A DNA stretch of 64,000 bases, taken from positions 62,001-126,000 of the forward strand of contig NZ_LMHV01000001.1 in the NCBI RefSeq assembly GCF_001429725.1, in the 5' to 3' direction. Below the pieces are notes generated by a model, which searched no databases, was not told the DNA's origin, and worked only from the letters and a program-made list of their open reading frames with translations. The position numbers and the translations under genes were made by a program. The DNA is from Rhizobium sp. Root708. Its GTDB lineage: Bacteria; Pseudomonadota; Alphaproteobacteria; Rhizobiales; Rhizobiaceae. Below, in pieces: positions 18,751 through 27,407 of this stretch (the stretch's first letter is position 1; each line of letters starts with the position of its first letter).

Positions 18751-20163
18751 ATGGCAGTCATAGAGACGGCAGAAAAGCTTTTGCCTGCGGGGCTTCGCCC
18801 TGCGGGTAGCCGTATTCTGCGCGCTTTGCTCGCCGTGCTGACCGAGCGCGATGAAAAGGCGACCGCCCAGCGCATGGCGCTGACCGCATTCTCCATCCGC
18901 ATTGCCAGCGCTGCCCTCGCCTTCCTCTCTCAGATCGTCCTCGCTCGGCTGATGGGCGAATATGAATACGGCATCTTCGTTTTCGTCTGGGTGCTGATCG
19001 TTCTCTTCGGAGACCTGTCCTGCCTCGGCTTTCACACGGCGATCGTCCGCTTTCTGCCGCAATACAAGGCCGCCGGCGCTTACGCCGAAATTCGCGGGCT
19101 CACCGGCACGGCGCGCGTCTTCGGCCTGGTATCCGGCACCATCGTCCTGGCGATCGGCATGATCGCGCTGCACGTCTTTAGCGACAAGGTCCAGAGTTAC
19201 TACATCATCCCGATCGTGCTTGGCCTGTTGGCGATGCCGATGATTGCGCTGGGCGACATCCTCGAAGGAACGTCGCGCGCCAATCACTGGCCGGTCATGG
19301 CCTTGAGCCCGGTCTATATCGTCAGGCCGATCCTCATCATCCTGTTCATGCTGGCGGCAATCGGGCTCGGTGCACCCAGCACGGCTGTCACTGCAATGCA
19401 GGCAGCACTCCTCGCCACCTATGTCACGGCGCTTGGCCAGTATGTCGCGACTCTTATTCGCCTGCGTCGCCACTACAAGGAAGGCCCGAGGAAGGTCGAT
19501 TTTCTCGGATGGCTGGGCGTCGCCTTCCCGATCTTCCTGATCGAAGGCGTCAGCTTCCTCCTCACCAACTCGGATGTCGTCGTCGTCGGTATTTTCCTCG
19601 AACCTCACGACGTCGCGATCTATTTCGCCGCCGCCAAGACAATGGCCCTCGTCCACTTCATCAACTTCTCCGTCAAGGCCGCCTCTGGACCTCGCTTCTC
19701 GAGCCTGATCGCCGAAGGCAACCGTCCGCAGCTTGCCGCAGCCGCGATCGATGCCGCTAGATGGACGTTCTGGCCGGCCCTGGCAGTCGGGCTCGTCGTT
19801 CTGGCGGCCGGGCACCTCCTGCTTTCGCTGTTCGGCGGCGCCTTCACGGCCGGCTATGCGCTGATGGCGATCCTGCTCGCCGGTATCCTCGCCAAGGCGC
19901 TGGTCGGGCCTGCCGAAACGCTTCTCATGATGGCCGGCAAGCAGAAGATCTGCGTCCTGCTCTACGCCGGCGCCCTAACGGCAAACGTCGTGCTAAACAT
20001 CGTCCTCATCCCGCAACTCGGCATCGAAGGCGCGGCGATCGCCACCGCGTCGGCAATGGGCGTCGAAGCCGTGTTGCTGCACCTTGCGGTTCGCCGCGCC
20101 CTTGGCATCGCCCTCTTCGCCTTCGCCAAACCGCCCGTCGCCCACAACGAGATGGAAGCCTGA
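18751..20163 (+). CDS. Lipopolysaccharide/polysaccharide flippase-like membrane protein
   Basis: The roughly 470-residue protein is very hydrophobic with about 12 to 14 predicted transmembrane helices. The first pair (IASAALAFLSQIVLARLMG, GIFVFVWVLIVLFGDLSC) matches the polysaccharide biosynthesis/Wzx branch of the MOP flippases. Such proteins move lipid-linked sugar units across the inner membrane. I chose the ATG at 18751; a GTG three codons upstream is also possible, and neither has a strong ribosome site. The next gene begins four bases after its stop, so the two are almost certainly co-transcribed. Confidence 0.85.
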   Translation: MAVIETAEKLLPAGLRPAGSRILRALLAVLTERDEKATAQRMALTAFSIRIASAALAFLSQIVLARLMGEYEYGIFVFVWVLIVLFGDLSCLGFHTAIVRFLPQYKAAGAYAEIRGLTGTARVFGLVSGTIVLAIGMIALHVFSDKVQSYYIIPIVLGLLAMPMIALGDILEGTSRANHWPVMALSPVYIVRPILIILFMLAAIGLGAPSTAVTAMQAALLATYVTALGQYVATLIRLRRHYKEGPRKVDFLGWLGVAFPIFLIEGVSFLLTNSDVVVVGIFLEPHDVAIYFAAAKTMALVHFINFSVKAASGPRFSSLIAEGNRPQLAAAAIDAARWTFWPALAVGLVVLAAGHLLLSLFGGAFTAGYALMAILLAGILAKALVGPAETLLMMAGKQKICVLLYAGALTANVVLNIVLIPQLGIEGAAIATASAMGVEAVLLHLAVRRALGIALFAFAKPPVAHNEMEA

Positions 20164-20167
20164 CAGA

Positions 20168-21445
20168 ATGGTCCGCACTCCTTCCGCCACTCCGACGACC
20201 GATGCGACCAAGAACCGAATGGTCCATGAACTGGCCTCGCTGGCATTCGACACGCCGCAAGCCGAAGCCCGCATCGATGTCGGTCGGCCCGGTCGCGAAC
20301 TCTGCCTTTATTCCGGCAAGCTCGGCTATGAAATGCAGGAAGAACTCGACTTCCTCTCGAACCGCGCGATGGAACCGAACGTCTTCTTCACCGGCCGCTT
20401 CCTGGCGCCGGCCATGCCGCGCCTCGACGATCGCCAGGTGAACTTTGCATTGCTTCGGGACCGAAGCGAAAGCCGTAGCCGGTTGCGCGTGCTGATGCCG
20501 TTCTCGGTTGAGAAACCCGGCTTCGCCGTCGGGCCGTCGATCATCCGTATCTGGGCCAACAATTTCGCGCCGTTGGGAACACCACTGGTCGATGGCGAGG
20601 ACGCGGCCGAAACGCTCGACAATCTGCTCGAAGGACTGGCCGCCCGCGACCTGCGCCTGCCATCGATCCTCGTGCTGCCGGATGTGCGGCTGAACGGCAT
20701 CTTCGCGCGGCTGGCAAAGGCGGTCGCGATCGGCCGCAACCTGCCGATAACCGTGACCAATCCCTACCTGCGTCCGATGCTGCAAAGCGACGAGGACGCG
20801 ACTGTCTATCTGCGTCGATCGGTATCGTCGTCGCACCTGCGCGAAATGCGGCGTCAATGGCGCCTGCTCGAGGAGCAGGGCAACGTCGTCTACAGCGTCG
20901 CCCGCCAGCCGCGTGAGATCCACACCCGCTTCGAGGAGTTCCTGGCGCTGGAAGCCGGCGGCTGGAAGGGCAAGAAGCGCAGCGCGCTTGTGACCGACCG
21001 CTATCACACCGCCTTCGCCCGTGAGGCGATCTCCAACCTCGCCGAGGTGGATGCCGTTCGCGTCCACACGATCGACCTCAATGGAAAGGCGATTGCGTCC
21101 ACCGTCGTGCTGATGATGGGCGGCGAAGCCTACACCTGGAAAACCGCCTATAACGAGAGCTATGCCCGTTATTCGCCGGGTAAGCTTCTGATGGCGGAGC
21201 TGACGGAATGGCATCTCGACGACGCCAACATCCAGCGCTCGGATTCCTGCGCCATTCCCGATCATCCGATCATGAGCCGCCTCTGGCAGGAGCGGGAAGA
21301 GATGGGAACCGTGGTGATCGGCTTGACGCAGAACAGCGACCGCGAGGTGCGACAGGTCTCGGCTCAGCTTCACATGTACAGCAGCACGCGCAGCGTCGCG
21401 AAGATGCTGCGTCAGAAAATCATGTCGCTTGCGGGTCGCGGATAG
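20168..21445 (+). CDS. CelD/BioF2-like GNAT acetyltransferase
   Basis: The 425-residue protein has the two-lobed GNAT fold seen in FemAB/CelD-like proteins. Key parts are LRRSVSSSHLREMRRQWRLLEEQG, FLALEAGGWKGKKRSALV, and TWKTAYNESYARYSPGKLLMAEL near the C-terminus. Members act on extracellular polysaccharide or peptide-linked substrates; the acceptor here is unknown. It starts four bases after the flippase gene, suggesting that it modifies the same envelope glycan. Its last 26 bases overlap the end of the convergent acyl-CoA synthetase gene. Confidence 0.85.
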   Translation: MVRTPSATPTTDATKNRMVHELASLAFDTPQAEARIDVGRPGRELCLYSGKLGYEMQEELDFLSNRAMEPNVFFTGRFLAPAMPRLDDRQVNFALLRDRSESRSRLRVLMPFSVEKPGFAVGPSIIRIWANNFAPLGTPLVDGEDAAETLDNLLEGLAARDLRLPSILVLPDVRLNGIFARLAKAVAIGRNLPITVTNPYLRPMLQSDEDATVYLRRSVSSSHLREMRRQWRLLEEQGNVVYSVARQPREIHTRFEEFLALEAGGWKGKKRSALVTDRYHTAFAREAISNLAEVDAVRVHTIDLNGKAIASTVVLMMGGEAYTWKTAYNESYARYSPGKLLMAELTEWHLDDANIQRSDSCAIPDHPIMSRLWQEREEMGTVVIGLTQNSDREVRQVSAQLHMYSSTRSVAKMLRQKIMSLAGRG

Positions 21446-23075
21446 GTGCGGCCTTCGCCGCGCGCTCGCGAAGCAGGCGGCGGATCACCTTGCCCGTCGT
21501 CGTCAGCGGCAGTTCCGAGACGAACTCCACCTCGCGCGGATACTCGTGCATCGAGAGCCGCATCTTGACCCACTCGCTAATTTCCAATGCCAATGCCTCG
21601 CTCGGCTCGAAGCCGGGCGCCAGCACCACATAGGCCTTGACGATCTCGGTACGAACCGAATCCGGCTTACCAACGGCGGCGGCGAGTTGCACCGCAGGAT
21701 GCCCGATCAGACAGTCCTCGATTTCAGCGGGGCCGATCCGGTAACCGGACGAGGTGATGACGTCATCGTCCCGGCCGAAGAAGGTCACGTAACCCTCGGC
21801 GTCCTGGCGCCCGATATCGCCTGTCAGCAGCCAGTCGCCGGCAAATTTGCGCTGCGTGGCCTTCGCGTCGTTCCAGTATCCGAGAAACATCACAGGATCC
21901 GGCCGCCAAATGGCGATTTGCCCCGCCTCGCCCACCGGCAGTTCCTCGCCTTTCTCGCTGACGATTGCAACGCGATGCCCGGGCACCGGCCGACCGATCG
22001 CACCCGGTCTGCTGACGCCGATCGAGGCGTTCGATGACAGGACGAAATTGCACTCCGTCTGGCCGTAGAACTCATTGACGGTAATTCCAAGCGTGCGCTT
22101 TACCCAGTCATGCGTTTCGGCGCCGAGCGATTCTCCAGCAGCACCGATGGTCCGCAAGACGAGATCGTACTTCTTCAGCGGATCGGACACCGATCGCAGC
22201 AACCGGAGCGCCGTTGGCGGAATGAAGCCGTTGCGCACCCTCATCTCGGCCATGATACGATAGGCCGTATCCGCGTCGAACTTCTGCGCAGGCGACGAGA
22301 CGACGGGAACGCCGAGAAGCAGGCTGGGCAGCAGCGCGTTCAGCAGCCCGCCGGCCCAGGCCCAGTCGGAGGGCGTCCAGACCTTGTCGCCGGGCTGCGG
22401 AAACCCTTCATGGGCAAACTGCATTCCCGGTATATGGCCGGCTAGCACCTGATGGCCGTGCAGGGCGCCTTTTGGCGAGCCGGTCGTACCCGACGTGAAG
22501 ATCATCAATGCGGGATCATGCGGCGCAGTCTTGGCAACCTCGAAAATCGGCGGATGGCCCGCAACGAGCGCGGCAAAGGATTGAGCCCCATCCCCCTCGC
22601 CATCGACGCAGATCACTTCGCGGAGATCGGGCAGGCGCGCGCGGATCTCACGGATTCGACCGAGCCCAAAGGCATTGGTGACAACGACAGAGGCGCCCGC
22701 CGTCGTCAGCCGGTACTCCAGCGCCTCGACGCCGAAGAGCAAGGCGAGAGGCAGCGCGATCGCGCCCATCTTGTAGATCGCAACATGCGCAGTGACAGTC
22801 TCAAACGATTGCGGCAGAAGCAGCGCGACGCGATCGCCCCTCTTTACGCCGAGCGAGACCAGCGCATTGGCGAAGGAGGACGAGCGCTCCGCCAGTTCGC
22901 GGTACGTCATCGAAAGGTGATTGCCGTCGGGGCTGAAGTGCTCGAGGCAGACGCGCTCCGGTGCACGCTCAGCCCACTCGTCGCTGACCGCACGACCGAT
23001 GTTGAAATCGTCCGGGATGTCCCACGCAAAATCACGGTAAAGGTCTACGTAGCGATCGCGCTGCGGTAGTCTCAT
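21420..23075 (-). CDS. Acyl-CoA synthetase (AMP-forming)
   Basis: The 551-residue enzyme activates a carboxylic acid to its CoA thioester through an acyl-adenylate. The ATP-binding motif FTSGTTGSPKG and the later EFYGQTECNFV, DWLLTGDIGRQD and GYRIGPAEIED motifs are intact. The C-terminal catalytic Lys lies in LPLTTTGKVIRRLLRE. The sequence resembles the medium-chain/acetyl-CoA-synthetase-like group; the exact acid is not determined. ATG at 23075 is used; a TTG six codons upstream is also open. It is divergent from the aldo/keto reductase across 182 bases. Confidence 0.9.
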   Translation of the reverse strand: MRLPQRDRYVDLYRDFAWDIPDDFNIGRAVSDEWAERAPERVCLEHFSPDGNHLSMTYRELAERSSSFANALVSLGVKRGDRVALLLPQSFETVTAHVAIYKMGAIALPLALLFGVEALEYRLTTAGASVVVTNAFGLGRIREIRARLPDLREVICVDGEGDGAQSFAALVAGHPPIFEVAKTAPHDPALMIFTSGTTGSPKGALHGHQVLAGHIPGMQFAHEGFPQPGDKVWTPSDWAWAGGLLNALLPSLLLGVPVVSSPAQKFDADTAYRIMAEMRVRNGFIPPTALRLLRSVSDPLKKYDLVLRTIGAAGESLGAETHDWVKRTLGITVNEFYGQTECNFVLSSNASIGVSRPGAIGRPVPGHRVAIVSEKGEELPVGEAGQIAIWRPDPVMFLGYWNDAKATQRKFAGDWLLTGDIGRQDAEGYVTFFGRDDDVITSSGYRIGPAEIEDCLIGHPAVQLAAAVGKPDSVRTEIVKAYVVLAPGFEPSEALALEISEWVKMRLSMHEYPREVEFVSELPLTTTGKVIRRLLRERAAKAAPIRDPQAT

Positions 23076-23163
23076 CGGCAGAAATCCAGTCAAATGCTGC
23101 AGCAGCTAACACCCGGACCTCCGGATACGCAAGCGCGAGACGAATGTAGGCGCCGGGAACAGT

Positions 23164-23200
23164 CACAAAACTTTTGTGTGAGCGACAGACACTTTCGTGT
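23164..23200. promoter_or_regulatory. Inverted and direct repeats in a divergent promoter
   Basis: Between the divergent acyl-CoA synthetase and aldo/keto reductase genes lies a perfect seven-base inverted repeat, CACAAAA-C-TTTTGTG (23164-23178). Its right half, CTTTTGTGT, recurs 21 bases later as CTTTCGTGT (23192-23200). Two similar half-sites spaced two helical turns apart look like an operator for a dimeric regulator. No regulator gene is adjacent. Confidence 0.4.
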
Positions 23201-23257
23201 TTGCCGCGCTAGATCAAAGGGCGCGCTGGGTAGCGATCGGATGTTTGGAGCAATTTC

Positions 23258-24238
23258 ATGGACTACGTCAAATTCGGCGGCACTGGCTTGGAAGTGTCGA
23301 AGATCTGCCTGGGATGCATGACCTTCGGCGATCCCGGCCGCGGCAATCACAGCTGGACGCTTGGCGAGGCGGAGAGCCGTACGCTGATCAAGCAGGCGCT
23401 CGATCTCGGCATCAACTTCCTCGATACCGCCAACACCTATTCCGAGGGATCGTCCGAGGAAATCGTCGGGCGCGCGATCAAGGATTTCTCGAGACGAGAA
23501 GAGATCGTGCTCGCGACCAAGGTCTTCTACGGTATGCGCAAGGGGCCGAACGGCGGAGGCCTCTCTCGCAAGGCGATCTTCGACGAGATCGACAACAGCT
23601 TGCGTCGCCTGGGCACCGATTATGTCGACCTTTACCAGATACATCGCTTCGACCCGACGACACCCATCGAGGAGACGCTGGAAGCGCTGCATGATGTCGT
23701 GAAGGCAGGCAAGGCCCGCTATATCGGCGCGTCTTCCATGTACGCCTGGCAGTTCGCCAAGATGGTCTACACGTCCCGCGCAAACGGCTGGACATCGTTC
23801 GTCAGTATGCAGGACCATCTCAACCTGCTCTATCGCGAGGAGGAGCGCGAAATGCTGCCCTTCTGCCAGGATCAGAAGATCGCCGTGATCCCGTGGAGCC
23901 CGCTCGCGCGCGGCCGTCTGACGCGTGACTGGGATGCAAAGACGACGCGCAGCGAAACCGACGAATTCGGCAAGACGCTCTACAAGCAGGCGGAAGATGC
24001 CGATCGCACCATTATCGGCCTTGTCGGCAAACTGGCTGAAAAGTACGGGGTCTCTCGCGCACAGATCGCGACGGCCTGGATTCTCCAGAAGAGCGAAGTG
24101 ACGGCCCCGATCATCGGCGGATCGAAGGCAGGGCATCTGACCGACGCGGTGGCGGCGTTGGCTGTCAAGCTGACGCCGGAAGACGTGGAGGCCCTTGAAG
24201 AGCCCTACGTGCCGCACCGGGTCGAAGGCTTCAAGTAG
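23258..24238 (+). CDS. Aldo/keto reductase
   Basis: The 326-residue NADPH-dependent oxidoreductase has the AKR (beta/alpha)8 signature. The catalytic Asp and Tyr are in FLDTANTYSEGSSEE. A Lys follows in VLATKVFYG and a His in DLYQIHRFDP, completing the tetrad. The cofactor-binding end reads APIIGGSKAGHLTDAV. The sequence resembles the YajO/Tas group; the substrate is unknown. TTGGAG precedes the ATG at 23258. Its divergent partner is an acyl-CoA synthetase. Confidence 0.93.
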   Translation: MDYVKFGGTGLEVSKICLGCMTFGDPGRGNHSWTLGEAESRTLIKQALDLGINFLDTANTYSEGSSEEIVGRAIKDFSRREEIVLATKVFYGMRKGPNGGGLSRKAIFDEIDNSLRRLGTDYVDLYQIHRFDPTTPIEETLEALHDVVKAGKARYIGASSMYAWQFAKMVYTSRANGWTSFVSMQDHLNLLYREEEREMLPFCQDQKIAVIPWSPLARGRLTRDWDAKTTRSETDEFGKTLYKQAEDADRTIIGLVGKLAEKYGVSRAQIATAWILQKSEVTAPIIGGSKAGHLTDAVAALAVKLTPEDVEALEEPYVPHRVEGFK

Positions 24239-24257
24239 GGCCACGGTTGGAAGGACA

Positions 24258-24289
24258 GCCGGCTCCCGGGCCTCGCGCCCGTGACCGGC
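24258..24289 (+). other. Nested GC-rich hairpin after the aldo/keto reductase gene
   Basis: An inner stem CGGGC/GCCCG with a five-base loop sits inside an outer GCCGG/CCGGC pair, 19 bases after the aldo/keto reductase stop. There is no T run, so it is not a standard intrinsic terminator. It may be a transcript-end or stability structure. Confidence 0.35.
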
Positions 24290-24323
24290 ACTTCAACGCG
24301 AGTACCTTTCCAAGGATCCCACG

Positions 24324-25118
24324 ATGACAACCATCCCCTTCGAGGCACGCCGCTTCCAATCCACGGCTGCCTATTACACGCGCTATCGCGTCCCCTACCC
24401 CGATGACCTGATAGCGCGCGTTGCCGAACGCACGGGTCTAGCGTCAGGCGAACGCGTGCTTGACCTTGGCTGCGGACCGGGCCAACTCGGCATCGCCTTT
24501 GCGCAACTGGCCGGCGCCGACGTCACCCGACTCGATCCCGAGCCGGAAATGCTGGAGACTGCGGCCTTGGACGCTGCCGCCGCTGGTGTAAACGTGACGT
24601 TCGTCAAAGGCTCGTCATACGATCTCGGCCCACGCTTCGCACCGCTCAAGCTGACTGTCATGGGGCGCTCCTTCCACTGGATGGACCGCCCGGCAACGCT
24701 GAAAGCGCTCGATGAGATCACCATGCCCGACGGCTGTGTCGTCCTGTTCGGCGACCGGCATATCGCTTCAACGCCAGACTGGCGGCAGGCCGTCAACGCG
24801 CTCGCTGAAACCTATGCGCCGGAACGCAGCGCCGACCGCGAACGGCGGAAAGGGCCGGATTGGGTCGAGCACGAAAGTATCCTGCTTCAGTCACGCTTCA
24901 ACGACCTCGAACGGGTTTCGGTCATCAGGGAACGCAAGCTCAGCCCCGACGATATTGTCGGCCGCGCCTTTTCAACCTCGGTGACCTCACCGCAGGCGCT
25001 TGGCGACAAGGCGACAGCCTTCGAGACCGCGCTACGGGAGACACTCGCCAGGCTTTCGTCCGAGGGCACGTTTGCGGAGATCGTGGAGATCGGCGGCCTG
25101 ATCGCCCGCAGAGGCTAG
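24324..25118 (+). CDS. Class I SAM-dependent methyltransferase
   Basis: The 264-residue protein has the SAM-binding motif VLDLGCGPGQLG near residue 47 and the acidic motif II region DVTRLDPEPEML. A post-motif FHWMDRPATLKALDEI is typical of small-molecule methyltransferases such as the UbiE/BioC-like group. The substrate is not known. It follows the aldo/keto reductase in the same direction after 85 bases. Its TAG stop shares the palindromic CTAG with the stop of the convergent TetR gene. Confidence 0.85.
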   Translation: MTTIPFEARRFQSTAAYYTRYRVPYPDDLIARVAERTGLASGERVLDLGCGPGQLGIAFAQLAGADVTRLDPEPEMLETAALDAAAAGVNVTFVKGSSYDLGPRFAPLKLTVMGRSFHWMDRPATLKALDEITMPDGCVVLFGDRHIASTPDWRQAVNALAETYAPERSADRERRKGPDWVEHESILLQSRFNDLERVSVIRERKLSPDDIVGRAFSTSVTSPQALGDKATAFETALRETLARLSSEGTFAEIVEIGGLIARRG

Positions 25119-25699
25119 GCGTCAGCCCTGTTCGCGAGGGAAAGCGCGTCCCGCGTGGTATAGAGAAAGCTGTCCGAGAGTTCGCGGCTCTCGACGGCTC
25201 GGGCGAGGATGACCGCCCCCATCATCGCCGAAAGCGTCGTGAATCCCTTCTCGCGGCGCTGCTCCGGCGTCGCGCCGGGAACGATACCGGAGAGAATATC
25301 GACAAGCATCGAAAGTCCGTCATTGAAGGTCTCGCGCACCGCGCCGCGACTGCGGCTCACTTCCTGGGCAAGCGAGGCGAAGACGCAGCTCCCGCCGGGA
25401 TCGTCGACACTGCAACGCGAAAGATAGTGATTGAGCAGTGCATCCAGGGGTCGCCCCGGCGCCGAGGCGATAATCTCGTTCCAGCGGATCTTCACCTTTT
25501 CGATCAGCGCGCGGCTGACCTCAAGCGCCAGCTCTTCCTTTGATTCGAAATGCCCGTAGAACCCGCCATGCGTCATGCCGGCGGCCTTCATGATCTCGGC
25601 AACGCCGATACCGTCGAAGCCCTTCTCGCGAAAAAGCACCCCCGCAACCTGCAGGATCTTCTCACGATTCTCGGCAAATTTCTCTCGGCTGACCCGCAT
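25115..25699 (-). CDS. TetR family transcriptional regulator
   Basis: The 194-residue protein has an N-terminal helix-turn-helix, ILQVAGVLFREKGFDGIGVAEIMKAAGMTHGGFYGHFESKEEL, broken over residues about 14-58 and typical of TetR repressors. The C-terminal ligand domain contains DPGGSCVFASLAQEVSRS, which resembles the AcrR/NemR-like branch responsive to small electrophiles or organic compounds. It is divergent from an MFS transporter gene, and the gap holds two matching palindromes. Local control of the transporter and of itself is therefore likely. Confidence 0.93.
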   Translation of the reverse strand: MRVSREKFAENREKILQVAGVLFREKGFDGIGVAEIMKAAGMTHGGFYGHFESKEELALEVSRALIEKVKIRWNEIIASAPGRPLDALLNHYLSRCSVDDPGGSCVFASLAQEVSRSRGAVRETFNDGLSMLVDILSGIVPGATPEQRREKGFTTLSAMMGAVILARAVESRELSDSFLYTTRDALSLANRADA

Positions 25700-25733
25700 T
25701 CGCTTCTCCGTAATTCGCTGCTTGACAATTTAT

Positions 25734-25747
25734 ATGACGTCCATCAT
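25734..25747. promoter_or_regulatory. TetR operator candidate, copy 1
   Basis: ATGACGTCCATCAT is an imperfect version of the palindrome found 29 bases to the right. It lies 35 bases upstream of the tetR start and seven bases after a TTGACA hexamer (25722-25727). Confidence 0.55.
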
Positions 25748-25762
25748 CAATATGCAATAATT

Positions 25763-25776
25763 ATGATGACCATCAT
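25763..25776. promoter_or_regulatory. TetR operator candidate, copy 2
   Basis: ATGATGACCATCAT is a perfect six-base inverted repeat with a two-base centre, 47 bases upstream of the MFS transporter start. It matches copy 1 in 12 of 14 positions. The two sites fill the promoter region of the divergent tetR and transporter genes, as expected for an autoregulated TetR repressor. Confidence 0.6.
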
Positions 25777-25823
25777 CTAAAAGCTTCCGATAGTCTCCGG
25801 CAACCTCAAGACGGAACGGCCAC

Positions 25824-27122
25824 ATGGTATCCACTGCACTTGCCTCAACGCTGGCGCGGCGCAACATCCACTACGGATGGGTCGTCGTCGCGGCAACCTT
25901 CATAACCATGCTGGTGACCGCCGGCGCCATGGGCGCGCCGGGTGTCCTCATCAAGCCGCTTCAGGATGAGTTCGGCTGGGAGACCTCGCAGATATCCTCA
26001 GCACTTGCCGTCCGCTTGATTCTCTTCGGCCTCATGGGCCCCTTCTCCGCCGCCTTCATGAATTATTTCGGCGTCCGCAAGGTCATCGTCTTCGCGATGT
26101 TTCTGATCGCCAGCGGCTTCGTCGGTTCCTTATTCATGACCGAGCTTTGGCAGCTGCTATTGCTCTGGGGCATCGTCGTCGGCTTCGGCACCGGACTGAC
26201 CGCAATGGTCCTCGCTGCGACCGTTTCGGCCCGTTGGTTCACCAAGCACCGCGGCCTGGTGGTCGGCATGCTGTCGGCGAGTTCCGCCACAGGCCAGCTG
26301 GTCTTCCTGCCGTTCATGGCGCAGCTGACGGAAAGCTATGGATGGCGCGCCACGGTCTTTTTCGTCTGCGGCATGATCATGGTTGCAGCCCTTGTGGTCC
26401 TGGCCTTCATGCGCGACCGACCCTCCGACCTCAACCTGCCGGCTTTCGGTGACGAGCAGGTAACGCCGCACGTCCCGCCTCAGGGAGGCCTGCTGACGAT
26501 GCTCGCAACCCCGATCACCGTTCTCAGGGAAATCTCCCGCACCTCGACGTTCTGGATCCTGTTCGCCACCTTCTTCATCTGCGGGCTGAGCACAAACGGC
26601 CTGATCCAGACGCATTTCGTCACCCTGTGCGGCGACTTCGGCATCGTCCCCGTCGCAGCCGCCAGCGTTCTTGCCGTCATGGGCATCTTCGATTTCTTCG
26701 GCACGATCGGCTCCGGCTGGCTCTCCGACCGTTTCGACAACCGCTGGCTGCTGTTCTGGTACTACGGCCTGCGCGGTCTCTCGCTGCTCTTCCTGCCCTT
26801 CAGCGATTTCAGCTTCTACGGCCTTTCGATCTTCGCCGTCTTCTATGGCCTCGACTGGATCGCCACCGTGCCACCGACGGTCAAAATCGCCGCCGACCGC
26901 TTCGGCCGCGAAAAGGCCGGCCTTGTGTTCGGCTGGGTCTTCGCCGGCCACCAGCTCGGAGCGGCAACCGCCGCCTACGGCGCCGGCTGGTCGCGGACCG
27001 AGCTGCAGAGCTACCTTCCGGCCTTCTTTACCGCCGGCGCCTTCTGCCTGCTGGCCTCGATCCTGGCGATCACGCTCAAGAAATCGGGCATCCATCGGCC
27101 GGCCACAGCCACCGCCCACTGA
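25824..27122 (+). CDS. Major facilitator superfamily transporter
   Basis: The 432-residue protein has twelve predicted transmembrane segments with the MFS inter-helix 2-3 region NYFGVRKVIVFAM and its counterpart GSGWLSDRFDNRWLL in the second half. It resembles the oxalate/formate- or monocarboxylate-type MFS group (N-terminal HYGWVVVAATFITMLVTAG). The substrate is unknown. The divergent TetR gene and the operator-like sites suggest that it is an inducible exporter or importer. Confidence 0.9.
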   Translation: MVSTALASTLARRNIHYGWVVVAATFITMLVTAGAMGAPGVLIKPLQDEFGWETSQISSALAVRLILFGLMGPFSAAFMNYFGVRKVIVFAMFLIASGFVGSLFMTELWQLLLLWGIVVGFGTGLTAMVLAATVSARWFTKHRGLVVGMLSASSATGQLVFLPFMAQLTESYGWRATVFFVCGMIMVAALVVLAFMRDRPSDLNLPAFGDEQVTPHVPPQGGLLTMLATPITVLREISRTSTFWILFATFFICGLSTNGLIQTHFVTLCGDFGIVPVAAASVLAVMGIFDFFGTIGSGWLSDRFDNRWLLFWYYGLRGLSLLFLPFSDFSFYGLSIFAVFYGLDWIATVPPTVKIAADRFGREKAGLVFGWVFAGHQLGAATAAYGAGWSRTELQSYLPAFFTAGAFCLLASILAITLKKSGIHRPATATAH

Positions 27123-27134
27123 TGCCCCGGCGCT

Positions 27135-27157
27135 TCCGGCCAGCAAGGGGCCGGAAA
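27135..27157 (+). terminator. Possible terminator hairpin after the MFS gene
   Basis: TTCCGGCC and GGCCGGAA form a perfect eight-base stem around a seven-base loop, 12 bases after the MFS stop. No T run follows, so termination efficiency is uncertain. Confidence 0.4.
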
Positions 27158-27245
27158 GCCGCAATAAATCAAGCCGAGAACTTCGCCCGCCGTCTTGCGC
27201 GCGCGGGCGAACGCATGCTAGACACCCGCCTCGTCGGTATCCGTT

Positions 27246-27330
27246 GCCCCATTGGCGGAATTGGTAGACGCGCTCGACTCAAAATCGAGTTTCGAAAGAA
27301 GTGCTGGTTCGACTCCGGCATGGGGCACCA
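27246..27330 (+). tRNA. tRNA-Leu (anticodon CAA)
   Basis: The 85-base gene folds into a type II tRNA with a long variable arm. The acceptor stem pairs GCCCCAT with ATGGGGC, followed by A and an encoded CCA end. The D arm has the expected AATTGGTAGACGC. The anticodon stem CTCGA/TCGAG encloses the loop CTCAAAA, giving anticodon CAA, which reads the Leu codon UUG. The T arm is GCTGGTTCGACTCCGGC. It lies between the MFS gene and the KefB-like antiporter gene. Confidence 0.95.
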
Positions 27331-27407
27331 CCTACCGCAAATCATCTGTTTAATTTTACTCGCACTTCAGTCAAAGTGACGCCCGCAAAACGAGGGAATG
27401 CGAGCAC

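Noticed and set aside
18709..19815. 368-aa leftward ORF rich in Asp/Glu
   Set aside because: It is the reverse-strand shadow of the hydrophobic flippase gene.
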